From: Caldilineaceae bacterium | GTDB lineage: Bacteria > Chloroflexota > Anaerolineae > Caldilineales > Caldilineaceae | Assembly: GCA_019455155.1 (NCBI GenBank) | Contig: JACFMY010000014.1 | Span: forward strand, 1-32,536 | Direction: 5' to 3' | DNA length: 32,536 bases | Shown here: positions 1 to 7,041 of the stretch, piece after piece | Layout of the letters: every line of letters starts with the position of its first letter | How positions within the stretch are numbered: position 1 is the stretch's first letter | Notes under the pieces: generated by a model | Databases searched by the model: none | What the model was told of the DNA's origin: nothing | Seen by the model: only the letters and a program-made list of their open reading frames with translations | Translations under genes and position numbers: made by a program

Positions 1-792
1 ATCGTGCTGCCGATCCTGCCGAACCGTGGCTATGGCCCGGCGCCTTTCGACGTGCTGAATCCATATCGCATCTGGCTGATGGTCGTGCTGATCAGCGGTA
101 TCAGCTTCTTTGGCTATGTGCTCATCAAGCTGTTGCCAGGCCACAGCGGGGTAGGCGTCACAGGTCTGTTGGGCGGTCTTGTTTCAAGCACAGCAGTAAC
201 CGTCAGCTTCGCGCAACGCAGCCGCCAGATGGCATCCCTGGCGCGGCCGTTTGCGTTCGCCGTAGTCATTGCCTGGACCGTCATGTTCCTGCGCACGCCC
301 ATTGAAATCGCCGTTGTCAATCCGGACCTGTTGGGCGGCGTCTGGCCCCCTATGACAGCGGCGACCGCTGCCATGATCGTCTACGCCGGCATCATGTATT
401 ACTCTGACCGCCGCGCCATTCAGGGGGATCTTTCTTTCTCCAACCCCTTCGAGCTGCGCCCTGCCATCGCGTTCGGCTTTCTCTACGCCCTGATCCTTGT
501 CGTCGCGCGCGCGGCTCAGATCTATTTTGGCGAGTGGGGCATCTACCTCTCGGCGGTTTTCGGCGGCATCGCCGACGTCAACGCGGTCACGCTCTCGGTG
601 GCCGAGCTGAACCGGACCGGCAACCTCCAGGCCACCACGGCCGTACAGGCCGTGGTGCTGGCTGCCGTTTCGAACACAGTAGTCAAGGCAGTGATTGTCG
701 CGGTCGTGGGCTCTGGCGCCATGTTACGGGCCGTGATCCTGGCAGTGCCCGTCGGGATTGCGGGCGCCCTGGTCGCACTCTGGTTTTTCTAA
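1..792 (+). CDS. MgtC/SapB family membrane protein, DUF4010 C-terminal part (5' truncated)
   Basis: The reading frame is open from the first base and the gene begins outside the window, so only the C-terminal ~263 residues are seen. The segment around a 'YGPAPFDVLNPYRIWLMV' stretch, followed by 'GLLGGLVSSTAVTVSFAQRS', is the characteristic core of the DUF4010 domain that follows the MgtC/SapB domain in long bacterial members. The rest is a run of hydrophobic segments (about six to seven helices), ending three codons after the last membrane helix. Family members are inner-membrane proteins of uncertain function, and some MgtC proteins relate to Mg2+ stress. The N-terminal MgtC half cannot be checked here. 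Recognition of the DUF4010 part is good; transport or regulatory activity is unknown. Confidence 0.85.
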   Translation: MVLPILPNRGYGPAPFDVLNPYRIWLMVVLISGISFFGYVLIKLLPGHSGVGVTGLLGGLVSSTAVTVSFAQRSRQMASLARPFAFAVVIAWTVMFLRTPIEIAVVNPDLLGGVWPPMTAATAAMIVYAGIMYYSDRRAIQGDLSFSNPFELRPAIAFGFLYALILVVARAAQIYFGEWGIYLSAVFGGIADVNAVTLSVAELNRTGNLQATTAVQAVVLAAVSNTVVKAVIVAVVGSGAMLRAVILAVPVGIAGALVALWFF

Positions 793-982
793 GCGGGCAG
801 AGACAGACAGAGCCCAATCTCCCGTGCAAGCCACCCCTCATCCCAATCTGACCTGCCCAACCTCTCCCGTGGCGGTTTATGTTCACGTGGCTGGCCGCGG
901 CCTCTCTTCTTTCCCTGGCACACCATAGCAGAACGCTCACCCGCGCACACGATTTCCTTATGTAACCTTACGCGCGGCAGCG

Positions 983-998
983 TACGTCATGTGACGTA
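983..998. promoter_or_regulatory. Operator-like palindrome TACGTCA-TG-TGACGTA
   Basis: Two perfect 7-bp arms are separated by two bases, about 140 bp upstream of the subtilase start. Such a tight dyad is typical of a dimeric transcription-factor site. The protein that would bind it is unknown and no second copy was seen in the window. Confidence 0.4.
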
Positions 999-1090
999 GC
1001 AATAGCAATTCATTGTGACAGGATTTGCCTAGTAAATCCAGAACCTTTGCTGACTGGAATGGCGTCTTTGCTCCGTATCTCCTGGCGCGC

Positions 1091-1135
1091 CCTCCCGGTA
1101 TCCTGAGTGTAGACACCAGTAACAACGCCGGGAGG
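1091..1135 (+). promoter_or_regulatory. Hairpin sequestering the Shine-Dalgarno of the subtilase gene
   Basis: CCTCCCGG at 1091-1098 is perfectly complementary to CCGGGAGG at 1128-1135, which contains the GGAGG Shine-Dalgarno five bases before the ATG at 1141. A T-G pair extends the stem inward. A second stem inside it is CTG-a-GTG-taga-CAC-CAG (1103-1119). In the mRNA the whole ribosome-binding site would be paired, which is the layout of an RNA thermometer or another translational switch. A DNA dyad for a repressor is an alternative. The pairing is seen directly; regulation is inferred. Confidence 0.5.
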
Positions 1136-1140
1136 ATCCT

Positions 1141-2541
1141 ATGGCGCTCCGGCTTTCACTGCAGCGCTTGATTCGTGCGAAATTGCTTTTGCTTGCTATT
1201 GTCGTGACAATTGTTTCGGTTGGTTTTCGCCCCGCCGCAGCCCAACAACAGAGCGTCGCCTTTGACACCAACCGGCTCTACCTTGTTCAGTTTGCACCCG
1301 AGACTACAGAGGCCGAGCGTATAGCGATCGTTACGGCCATGAACGCTGAAATCATCAACTGGATCGCGGCCGCCAACACTGCCCAGGTGCGTCTCGCCCC
1401 GGCCGCAGACGTTGCCGCCAGCCAGGCGCTAGCCCCCTATGCCCACTTGCTCCGCTATGTGGAGCCCGATATTGTCGTTACCGGCCAGCTGGCCACGAAT
1501 GACCCCGCGTTGAACGATCCCGACAAGGGCTACGGCCCGACCCTGATCCAGGCGCCGCGTGCCTGGGATCTGACCGCAGGGGAAGAGAGCACCATTGTCG
1601 CCATTCTGGATACCGGGCTCAACCCGCAACATCCCGAGTTTGCGGGCCGCGTCGTGGCAGGATATGACTACATCAACGCCGACGATGACCCTATGGATGA
1701 CCACGGCCATGGCACCCACGTGGCCGGCATCGCGGTTGCGGCCATGAATAACGGCCAGGGCAGCGCCGGCGTCTGTCCACGGTGCCGGATTATGTCTGTC
1801 AAGGTGCTGGATACGGGCAATCGCGGCACATGGGGCACGGTGGCGTCAGGCATCTACTACGCTGTCGATCACGGCGCGCGCGTGATTAACCTAAGCCTGG
1901 GCGCTTCAGCCACATCCATAACGCTAGAAAATGCTGTGGACTATGCCGAGCGGCACGGCGTCCTCATTGTGGCCGCGGCGGGCAACGCCGCCAGCGACAG
2001 GCCATACTACCCGGCAGCAATCCCCTATGTGGTTGCAGTCGGCGCCAGCGATAGTAGTGATGCGCTTTGGCCTTTGAGCAACACGGGCGACCATATCGAC
2101 GTCACTGCGCCGGGCTCACGCATCTACAGCACCTATCATGACCTGGAACAGAACAGCGGCTACGTCTATATGACCGGTACCAGCATGGCCTCCCCCTTTG
2201 TCGCCGGACTGGCCGGTCTGTTGTTCAGCCAAGATCGCGACCGGACGGCCGGCGAAGTGAACGCGCTGATTGCAGAGAATGCCGACGACCTGGGGGATCG
2301 GGGCAAGGATGCCCTCTTTGGCTACGGCCGCGTCAATGCCTATCGGGCACTGGTGGCTGGCAATGGCGGCATTGAGCCCAATCCCACGCCAACGCCTGCC
2401 GATCCAGGTGACGAAACGCCCGTGACGCCGACTCCAGAGCTCACACCGGTGCCACATCAGCCGGAGAGCCCGCTGCCGCCAGCGAGCAAGGAGCCGCTGG
2501 AGTTCAATGCACTCTATTTGCCCGTGATAACACGCAGTTAG
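1141..2541 (+). CDS. Secreted subtilisin-like serine protease (peptidase family S8)
   Basis: This 466-residue endoprotease has a Sec signal peptide (basic start, hydrophobic stretch ~14-28, likely cleavage after the Ala run at ~34). A ~70-residue I9-like propeptide follows, then the S8 domain (~130-400). The catalytic triad is intact: D157 in 'ILDTG', H190 in 'HGTHVAG' and S348 in 'GTSMASP'. The oxyanion Asn is N282 in 'AAAGN'. After the protease domain comes a Pro/Thr-rich linker (~405-450) and a short tail 'ALYLPVITRS'. Similar Pro/Thr linker plus 'YLP' endings occur on secreted proteins of Chloroflexota as far as I recall, and may be an anchoring or sorting signal. The start is fixed by GGAGG five bases upstream, although that RBS is inside a hairpin. 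The gene appears monocistronic. The protease assignment is secure; its substrate is unknown. Confidence 0.95.
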   Translation: MALRLSLQRLIRAKLLLLAIVVTIVSVGFRPAAAQQQSVAFDTNRLYLVQFAPETTEAERIAIVTAMNAEIINWIAAANTAQVRLAPAADVAASQALAPYAHLLRYVEPDIVVTGQLATNDPALNDPDKGYGPTLIQAPRAWDLTAGEESTIVAILDTGLNPQHPEFAGRVVAGYDYINADDDPMDDHGHGTHVAGIAVAAMNNGQGSAGVCPRCRIMSVKVLDTGNRGTWGTVASGIYYAVDHGARVINLSLGASATSITLENAVDYAERHGVLIVAAAGNAASDRPYYPAAIPYVVAVGASDSSDALWPLSNTGDHIDVTAPGSRIYSTYHDLEQNSGYVYMTGTSMASPFVAGLAGLLFSQDRDRTAGEVNALIAENADDLGDRGKDALFGYGRVNAYRALVAGNGGIEPNPTPTPADPGDETPVTPTPELTPVPHQPESPLPPASKEPLEFNALYLPVITRS

Positions 2542-2546
2542 GGTGC

Positions 2547-2583
2547 GCCGGGCGATGCTGGCGTATAGGCAGCCATAGCCGGC
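2547..2583 (+). terminator. Possible terminator hairpin after the subtilase gene
   Basis: GCCGG (2547-2551) pairs with CCGGC (2579-2583), and inside it GCTG (2557-2560) pairs with CAGC (2570-2573) across a 5x5 internal loop. It lies directly after the stop codon. There is no U-tract, so termination is uncertain. Confidence 0.3.
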
Positions 2584-2721
2584 TCGGTACACTTGGGGCG
2601 GTTTCGTTCTACCCTTGCAGCAGATCAACCTAATGTTCGGCTTGCGTGCGCGTGCCGTGGCCACAAGCCTTGGCAAACATGGGGTCGGTTTGTTCATAAC
2701 CACATATCTTGCTTTCCTCAA

Positions 2722-2767
2722 CAGACAGAACGTGCTTGTATCTTCGGGTGCAGGCACGTTCTGTTTG
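2722..2767 (+). ncRNA. Long stem-loop 1: 21-bp helix closed by a C(UUCG)G tetraloop
   Basis: Bases 2722-2742 pair without interruption with 2747-2767, using four G-U pairs, around the extra-stable loop c-UUCG-g (2742-2747). The core arms ACAGAACGTGC and GCACGTTCTGT are perfect complements. The G-U pairs exist only if the plus strand is transcribed; on the minus strand they become A-C mismatches. It lies in the 433-bp gap between the subtilase and kinase genes, with no strong U-tract after it. It could be part of a small RNA, an mRNA 3' stabiliser or a terminator. Confidence 0.5.
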
Positions 2768-2810
2768 GTCGTTGTAGCGCCAGCTCGGTGTGCCAACCGT
2801 CTAGACACCA

Positions 2811-2876
2811 ACCTTCCTGGAAGCGGCTGGGATCGCACCCTGCCATCACGCATCATCTGGCCGCTTCCGGGAAGGT
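2811..2876 (+). ncRNA. Long stem-loop 2: second 21-bp helix with a 24-nt loop
   Basis: Bases 2811-2831 pair continuously with 2856-2876, including four pairs of G-U type. The core is CCTTCC-t-GGAAGCGGC against GCCGCTTCC-g-GGAAGG. The loop (2832-2855) is C/A-rich and single-stranded. Between this and stem-loop 1 a small hairpin, GGTGT (2787-2791) with ACACC (2805-2809), completes a row of three. Together they suggest a structured plus-strand RNA of about 155 nt (2722-2876). No known RNA family was recognised. Confidence 0.5.
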
Positions 2877-2915
2877 ATTTCAGCGCGTAACAAACGCCTG
2901 TTGAGGCGAGTCACT

Positions 2916-2944
2916 TCCCTTGCGCGGCCCCGATACGGTATAAT
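2916..2944 (+). promoter_or_regulatory. Probable promoter of the FGGY kinase gene
   Basis: A perfect -10 box TATAAT lies at 2939-2944. No good -35 is found at 17-bp spacing (the hexamer at 2916-2921 is poor). Transcription would begin near 2951, giving a short leader of about 36 nt before the ATG at 2987. Confidence 0.45.
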
Positions 2945-2986
2945 CGGCAAGAGACATGGCCTCATTTTTCATCTTTGCAACAGCTG

Positions 2987-4546
2987 ATGACTGACCAACA
3001 TATTCTGGCCATCGACCTGGGCACCTCTGGCCCTAAAGTAGCGATAGTCTCTGTTTCGGGCCGGATTGTCGGTGGTGTTGCCGAGACGACCGATCTCCAG
3101 CTTCTGACCGGTGGCGGCGCTGAGCAGGACCCGGCAGCGTGGTGGCAGGCAATCTGCCGGGCCACACGGCGGCTGCTTGGCCAGCAGCTGGTGCCTACAG
3201 CATCCATTGTGGGCGTTGCGGTCACCTCCCAGTGGTCCGGAACCGTACCGGTCGACGAACAGGGCAGCCCGTTGATGAATGCCATTATCTGGATGGACAG
3301 CCGCGGCGCGCGCTACGTGGCAGCGCTGACCGGCGGTTTCCCGAAGATCGAGGGATACGGCGTCGACAAGCTGTGGCACTGGGTGCGCAAGACCGGCGGC
3401 ATTCCTACCCATTCTGGCAAGGATTCCATTGCCCACATCCTGTTCATTCGCTACGAGCGGCCCGAAATCTATCGCCGCACATACAAATTCCTGGAGCCCA
3501 AGGACTACATCAACCTGCGCCTGACCGGGCGCTTTGCCGCCACCTTCGATTCCATTACCCTGCACTGGGTCACGGACAACCGTGATATTCACAATGTGCG
3601 CTACGACGAGCAGCTGCTCCGCATGGCCGGCATCGATCGCGAGAAGCTGCCGGAGCTGGTGCGGGCTACGGACGTGCTGGGTTCGCTGACACCGGAGGCC
3701 GCGCGCGACTTGGGCCTGGACGAACACGTCGAGGTCGTAGCGGGGACACCTGATATTCATTCTGCGGCTGTGGGCTCCGGCGCCGTGGCGGACTATGCAG
3801 TCCACTGTTATGTCGGTACGTCGAGCTGGTTGAGCTGCCATGTTCCGTTCAAGAAAACAGATGTCGTTCACAATATGGCTTCTCTGCCCTCAGCGCTGCC
3901 GGGTCGCTACCTGTTGATTAACGAACATGAAACCGCGGGCGCCTGCCTGATCTTCGCGAAAACGGTTCTGCAGCAGGCGCAGGTAGACTCGGAAAATCTC
4001 CTGTTCGAGGAGCTGGAGGCCGCGGCGGCAGGAGCTGCGCCTGGCTCAGGGGGTGCCATCTTCACACCCTGGCTACATGGCGAGCGCTCACCGGTGGACG
4101 ATCGCACGATGCGTGGCGGCTGGCACAACCTCTCCCTCCAAACCACACAGGGCGATCTGGTCCGCGCTGTTTATGAAGGCGTCGCCTTGAACACGCGCTG
4201 GCTCTTCAAATATGTGGAGCGCTTTATCAAGCGCCGCATCGACAGCGTCCACATGGTAGGCGGCGGCGCCCGGTCGGCCTTTTGGTGCCAGATTCACGCC
4301 GATGTGCTCCAACGGCCCGTCCACCAGGTGCAGGACCCCCTGCAGGCCAACACACGGGGCGTGGCGCTGCTCGGCGCGGTTGGACTGCGATATCTCGCTG
4401 TAGAAGAAGTCGACCGCTGCGTGCCCATTGCCCAAACCTTCGAGCCCAACCCTGCTCACAAGCAGCTCTACGACGACTATTTCGACGCCTTCGTCGAGAT
4501 CTACCGAAAGACCAACGGTCTCTACCGGTGGCTTAGCAAGAAATGA
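2987..4546 (+). CDS. FGGY-family carbohydrate kinase (xylulokinase-like)
   Basis: This 519-residue cytoplasmic kinase should phosphorylate a sugar or polyol with ATP. The N-terminal FGGY domain opens with the phosphate-binding 'AIDLGTSG' (D10-G15), and continues with '[12 protein letters not shown]' and 'IIWMDSRGA'. The presumed catalytic base is D256 in '[13 protein letters not shown]'. The C-terminal domain contains 'GTSSWLSC' and '[21 protein letters not shown]' split over the ATP-site region, and the helix '[13 protein letters not shown]'. Length is normal for FGGY kinases. A TTG four codons upstream (2975) is possible, but the ATG at 2987 fits better. The next gene starts 16 bp after the stop, so the two are likely co-transcribed. 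Sugar specificity cannot be told; xylulose-type is the closest general match. Confidence 0.85.
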   Translation: MTDQHILAIDLGTSGPKVAIVSVSGRIVGGVAETTDLQLLTGGGAEQDPAAWWQAICRATRRLLGQQLVPTASIVGVAVTSQWSGTVPVDEQGSPLMNAIIWMDSRGARYVAALTGGFPKIEGYGVDKLWHWVRKTGGIPTHSGKDSIAHILFIRYERPEIYRRTYKFLEPKDYINLRLTGRFAATFDSITLHWVTDNRDIHNVRYDEQLLRMAGIDREKLPELVRATDVLGSLTPEAARDLGLDEHVEVVAGTPDIHSAAVGSGAVADYAVHCYVGTSSWLSCHVPFKKTDVVHNMASLPSALPGRYLLINEHETAGACLIFAKTVLQQAQVDSENLLFEELEAAAAGAAPGSGGAIFTPWLHGERSPVDDRTMRGGWHNLSLQTTQGDLVRAVYEGVALNTRWLFKYVERFIKRRIDSVHMVGGGARSAFWCQIHADVLQRPVHQVQDPLQANTRGVALLGAVGLRYLAVEEVDRCVPIAQTFEPNPAHKQLYDDYFDAFVEIYRKTNGLYRWLSKK

Positions 4547-4562
4547 GGCCCAAACGACCGTC

Positions 4563-6071
4563 ATGGCACTCCTCGAGCAAGCAACCCATCTGCTGAACCG
4601 CCTGCCCGCGCCGGCTGTACGTACCCTGGAAACACTGCTGCATAGGCTGCCCGGCGCGCAGCGCATGTTGGAGCGGCAATATGACCAGATGCTGGCTGAG
4701 CTCGACCGCGCGCTGCATCCTTACCGGGAGGAGCTCGTCCAGTATCGCCAGCTACCTGAACAGGGCCGGGACCGGGACGCTATCCTGGCCGAAATGGAGC
4801 GCCTGCAGGCGCAGGAGTCAGTACGCTGGCGCGATGGCTACGTCTCAGGGGCCGTCTATCACGGCGACGCAGGTCACATCGACTTCTTGAACCGTGTCTA
4901 CGCGATCAATTCCCAGAGCAATCCGCTCCACTTCGACCTCTGGCCCAGTACCGCCAAATATGAGGCTGAAATCGTCTCCATGACCGCCCACATGCTGGGT
5001 GCGTCCCATACGCCTGATCCCATCGTCGGCACGGTCACTTCGGGAGGTACAGAAAGTATTCTGTTGGCCATGCGTGCCTATCGCGACCAGGCACGCGCAC
5101 AACGGCGCATCCAGCAACCGGAGATCGTCGCGCCCATGTCAGCCCATGCCGCGTTCGACAAGGCGGCCCAATACTTCGCCATGAAGCTCGTGCGTGTACC
5201 GGTCGGGCCGGACTACCGCGCCGACGTAAGCGCCATGGAGCGGGCGATCACACCCAATACAGTGGTGATGGTGGGGTCGGCGCCCTCTTTCCCGCACGGC
5301 GTCATCGATCCGATCCCTGCACTGGCTGACATTGCCAAACGTCACGGCATCGGCTTCCACACCGACGCCTGTCTCGGTGGCTTCGTACTGCCATGGGCGC
5401 AGGAGCTCGGCTACGCAGCCCCCGAGTTCGATTTTCGCCTGCCGGGGGTCACGTCCATGTCGGCAGATACCCACAAGTATGGCTACGCAGCCAAAGGGAC
5501 GTCGGTCGTCCTCTACCGGGGCTACGCGCTGCGCCATTATCAATATTACGCGGTGGCAGACTGGCCCGGCGGGCTCTACTTCTCGCCCACCTTTGCCGGG
5601 AGCCGACCCGGCGCGTTGAGCGCGGCCTGTTGGGCGGCCATGGTGAGCATGGGCGCGGAAGGCTATCGTGAAGCAGCCGCCCGCATTCTGGCCACCGGGC
5701 ATCTCTTGCGAGCCTGGATCGGGGAGATCCCTGACCTGCAGGTGCTGGGCGACCCGCTGTGGGTGATTGCCTTTGGATCGCCAACACTCAACATCTACCA
5801 GCTGCTCGATGCCATGACAGCACGCGGCTGGAGCTTAAATGGCCTGCACCGGCCGCCCGCCGTCCACCTCTGCGTGACCTTGCGCCACACCGGGCCTGGG
5901 GTCGCCCAGCGCTTTGTGGATGATCTGCGCGAGGCCGTCGCTTATGTCAAGAATCATCCTCAGGACAAGGGCGAAATGGCGCCCATTTACGGCCTCGCAG
6001 CTACCCTACCCCTTCACAGCCTGGTTACGGATCTCCTGAGACGAACCATTGACCGGTTATATGAGGTTTGA
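4563..6071 (+). CDS. PLP-dependent lyase, sphingosine-1-phosphate-lyase-like (group II decarboxylase fold)
   Basis: This 502-residue PLP enzyme resembles sphingosine-1-phosphate lyases, which split phosphorylated long-chain bases into an aldehyde and phosphoethanolamine. The PLP lysine is K305 in '[13 protein letters not shown]', the signature of this group. D268 in 'HTDACLGG' should contact the pyridine nitrogen and H195 in 'SAHAAF' should stack on the ring. '[14 protein letters not shown]' binds the phosphate. An N-terminal helical part (~1-90) precedes the catalytic domain and has no clear membrane helix, as in bacterial homologues. An upstream extension of the frame overlaps the kinase gene and has no RBS, so the ATG at 4563 is chosen. 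It follows the kinase by 16 bp. Another amino-acid decarboxylase of the same fold is the main alternative. Confidence 0.8.
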   Translation: MALLEQATHLLNRLPAPAVRTLETLLHRLPGAQRMLERQYDQMLAELDRALHPYREELVQYRQLPEQGRDRDAILAEMERLQAQESVRWRDGYVSGAVYHGDAGHIDFLNRVYAINSQSNPLHFDLWPSTAKYEAEIVSMTAHMLGASHTPDPIVGTVTSGGTESILLAMRAYRDQARAQRRIQQPEIVAPMSAHAAFDKAAQYFAMKLVRVPVGPDYRADVSAMERAITPNTVVMVGSAPSFPHGVIDPIPALADIAKRHGIGFHTDACLGGFVLPWAQELGYAAPEFDFRLPGVTSMSADTHKYGYAAKGTSVVLYRGYALRHYQYYAVADWPGGLYFSPTFAGSRPGALSAACWAAMVSMGAEGYREAAARILATGHLLRAWIGEIPDLQVLGDPLWVIAFGSPTLNIYQLLDAMTARGWSLNGLHRPPAVHLCVTLRHTGPGVAQRFVDDLREAVAYVKNHPQDKGEMAPIYGLAATLPLHSLVTDLLRRTIDRLYEV

Positions 6072-6209
6072 GTAAAACAGGTACAATGATGCACGAAGGG
6101 AGTGGACTCCAGTCAAAACATACCTAGCCGGATGTGACAGCCAAGAATCGAGGACGGTGAACGCGCTGGTTTCCGGATGGGGTGTCCGCACACATAATCA
6201 CATTTCACA

Positions 6210-6986
6210 ATGACATCACCACACATTCTCGCACTAGATCTTGATGACACCCTGTTGCGCACGGACAAGAGCATTGGACCGGTCACGCTGGCCGCGTTGC
6301 GGCACTGGCTTGCCGCCGGCCACCTCATCGTCATCGCCACGGGCAGACCGCCCCGCTCCATCGACGCGGTGCTGCCCGATGAGCTCCGCTGCGCGCCCCG
6401 GATCGCCTACAACGGCGCCCAGATCATCGAACGGGGCGAAGTCATCTATACCAATCCAATCCCGCGCGAGGATGTGCGCGCGGTGCTTGAGTGGACGGCA
6501 AAACACCACCCCGAGTGGTACGTCGGGCTTGAGATCGAGGATCGCCTCTTTCTAAATCGCGATTTGCAAAAGCCTGGCCACTATGAAGTCGCCGACCTGA
6601 ACACGCTCTGGTCGGAGCCGGCGGCCAAATTGCTCTTTTTCTTCCCCGACGGCAGGGACGATGTTACCCCTATGCTCAATGCACTGCCGCCCACCACGCG
6701 CGCGTTCGTGACACCCAAATTCAGCATGGTACAGCTCTGTGCCAGCACGACTGACAAGGCATACGCGCTGGAACATTTCCTGGCCCGCAAGCAGCGTGCC
6801 CTGGCCGACGTGATCGCGGTGGGCGACGACGTGAACGACATAGAGATGGTGCGTTGCAGCGGTACGGGCGTCGCGGTGGCCAATGCCGTCCCTGCTGTCA
6901 AGGCAGTCGCGGATTGGATGACGCTATCCAACGACGAGGACGGTGTGGCCTTGGTCATCAAACGCCTGTTGGACCAATCGATGTAG
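6210..6986 (+). CDS. HAD-superfamily phosphatase, Cof-type (subfamily IIB)
   Basis: This 258-residue Mg2+-dependent phosphatase probably acts on sugar phosphates or other small phosphoesters. Motif I is 'LDLDDTLL' with D10 (nucleophile) and D12 (acid/base). Motif II is the Thr in 'VIATGRPP'. Motif IV is 'VGDDVNDIEM' with D206, D207 and D210 as metal ligands. The large cap domain between motifs II and III (~85-185) is typical of the Cof/YidA type. The length is normal. The ATG at 6210 has no clear Shine-Dalgarno; a -10-like CATAAT at 6193-6198 would give a leader of only a few bases. FtsK follows 55 bp later. Confidence 0.88.
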   Translation: MTSPHILALDLDDTLLRTDKSIGPVTLAALRHWLAAGHLIVIATGRPPRSIDAVLPDELRCAPRIAYNGAQIIERGEVIYTNPIPREDVRAVLEWTAKHHPEWYVGLEIEDRLFLNRDLQKPGHYEVADLNTLWSEPAAKLLFFFPDGRDDVTPMLNALPPTTRAFVTPKFSMVQLCASTTDKAYALEHFLARKQRALADVIAVGDDVNDIEMVRCSGTGVAVANAVPAVKAVADWMTLSNDEDGVALVIKRLLDQSM

Positions 6987-7041
6987 GCACGCGGCCCGGC
7001 GCCGCACCCGGCCACGGCTTCAGTTTCATTGCAGACCTACT

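Larger units (their letters stand above)
793..1140. other. 348-bp intergenic region upstream of the subtilase gene
   Basis: No convincing gene is present. The left half is low in structure apart from a weak GGCC-gc-GGCC hairpin near 892-901. The right half holds an operator-like palindrome (983-998), a small dyad GGATTT-N7-AAATCC (1021-1039) and the RBS-sequestering hairpin (1091-1135). No promoter with good -35 and -10 boxes at proper spacing was found by eye. Confidence 0.6.

Noticed and set aside
2116-2856. 246-codon open frame on the minus strand over the subtilase 3' end and the gap
   Set aside because: It runs antisense to the conserved S8 active-site region and has no recognisable protein pattern; it is a GC-rich shadow frame.
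2542-2974. RNase P RNA, tmRNA, SRP RNA or 6S RNA in the hairpin-rich gap
   Set aside because: None of the conserved sequence signatures of these RNAs (for example the GGAAGCAGC loop of SRP RNA or the RNase P core) could be found.
6049-6087. Promoter TTGACC...TACAAT between the PLP lyase and HAD genes
   Set aside because: The two boxes are 27 bp apart, much too far for a sigma-70 promoter.
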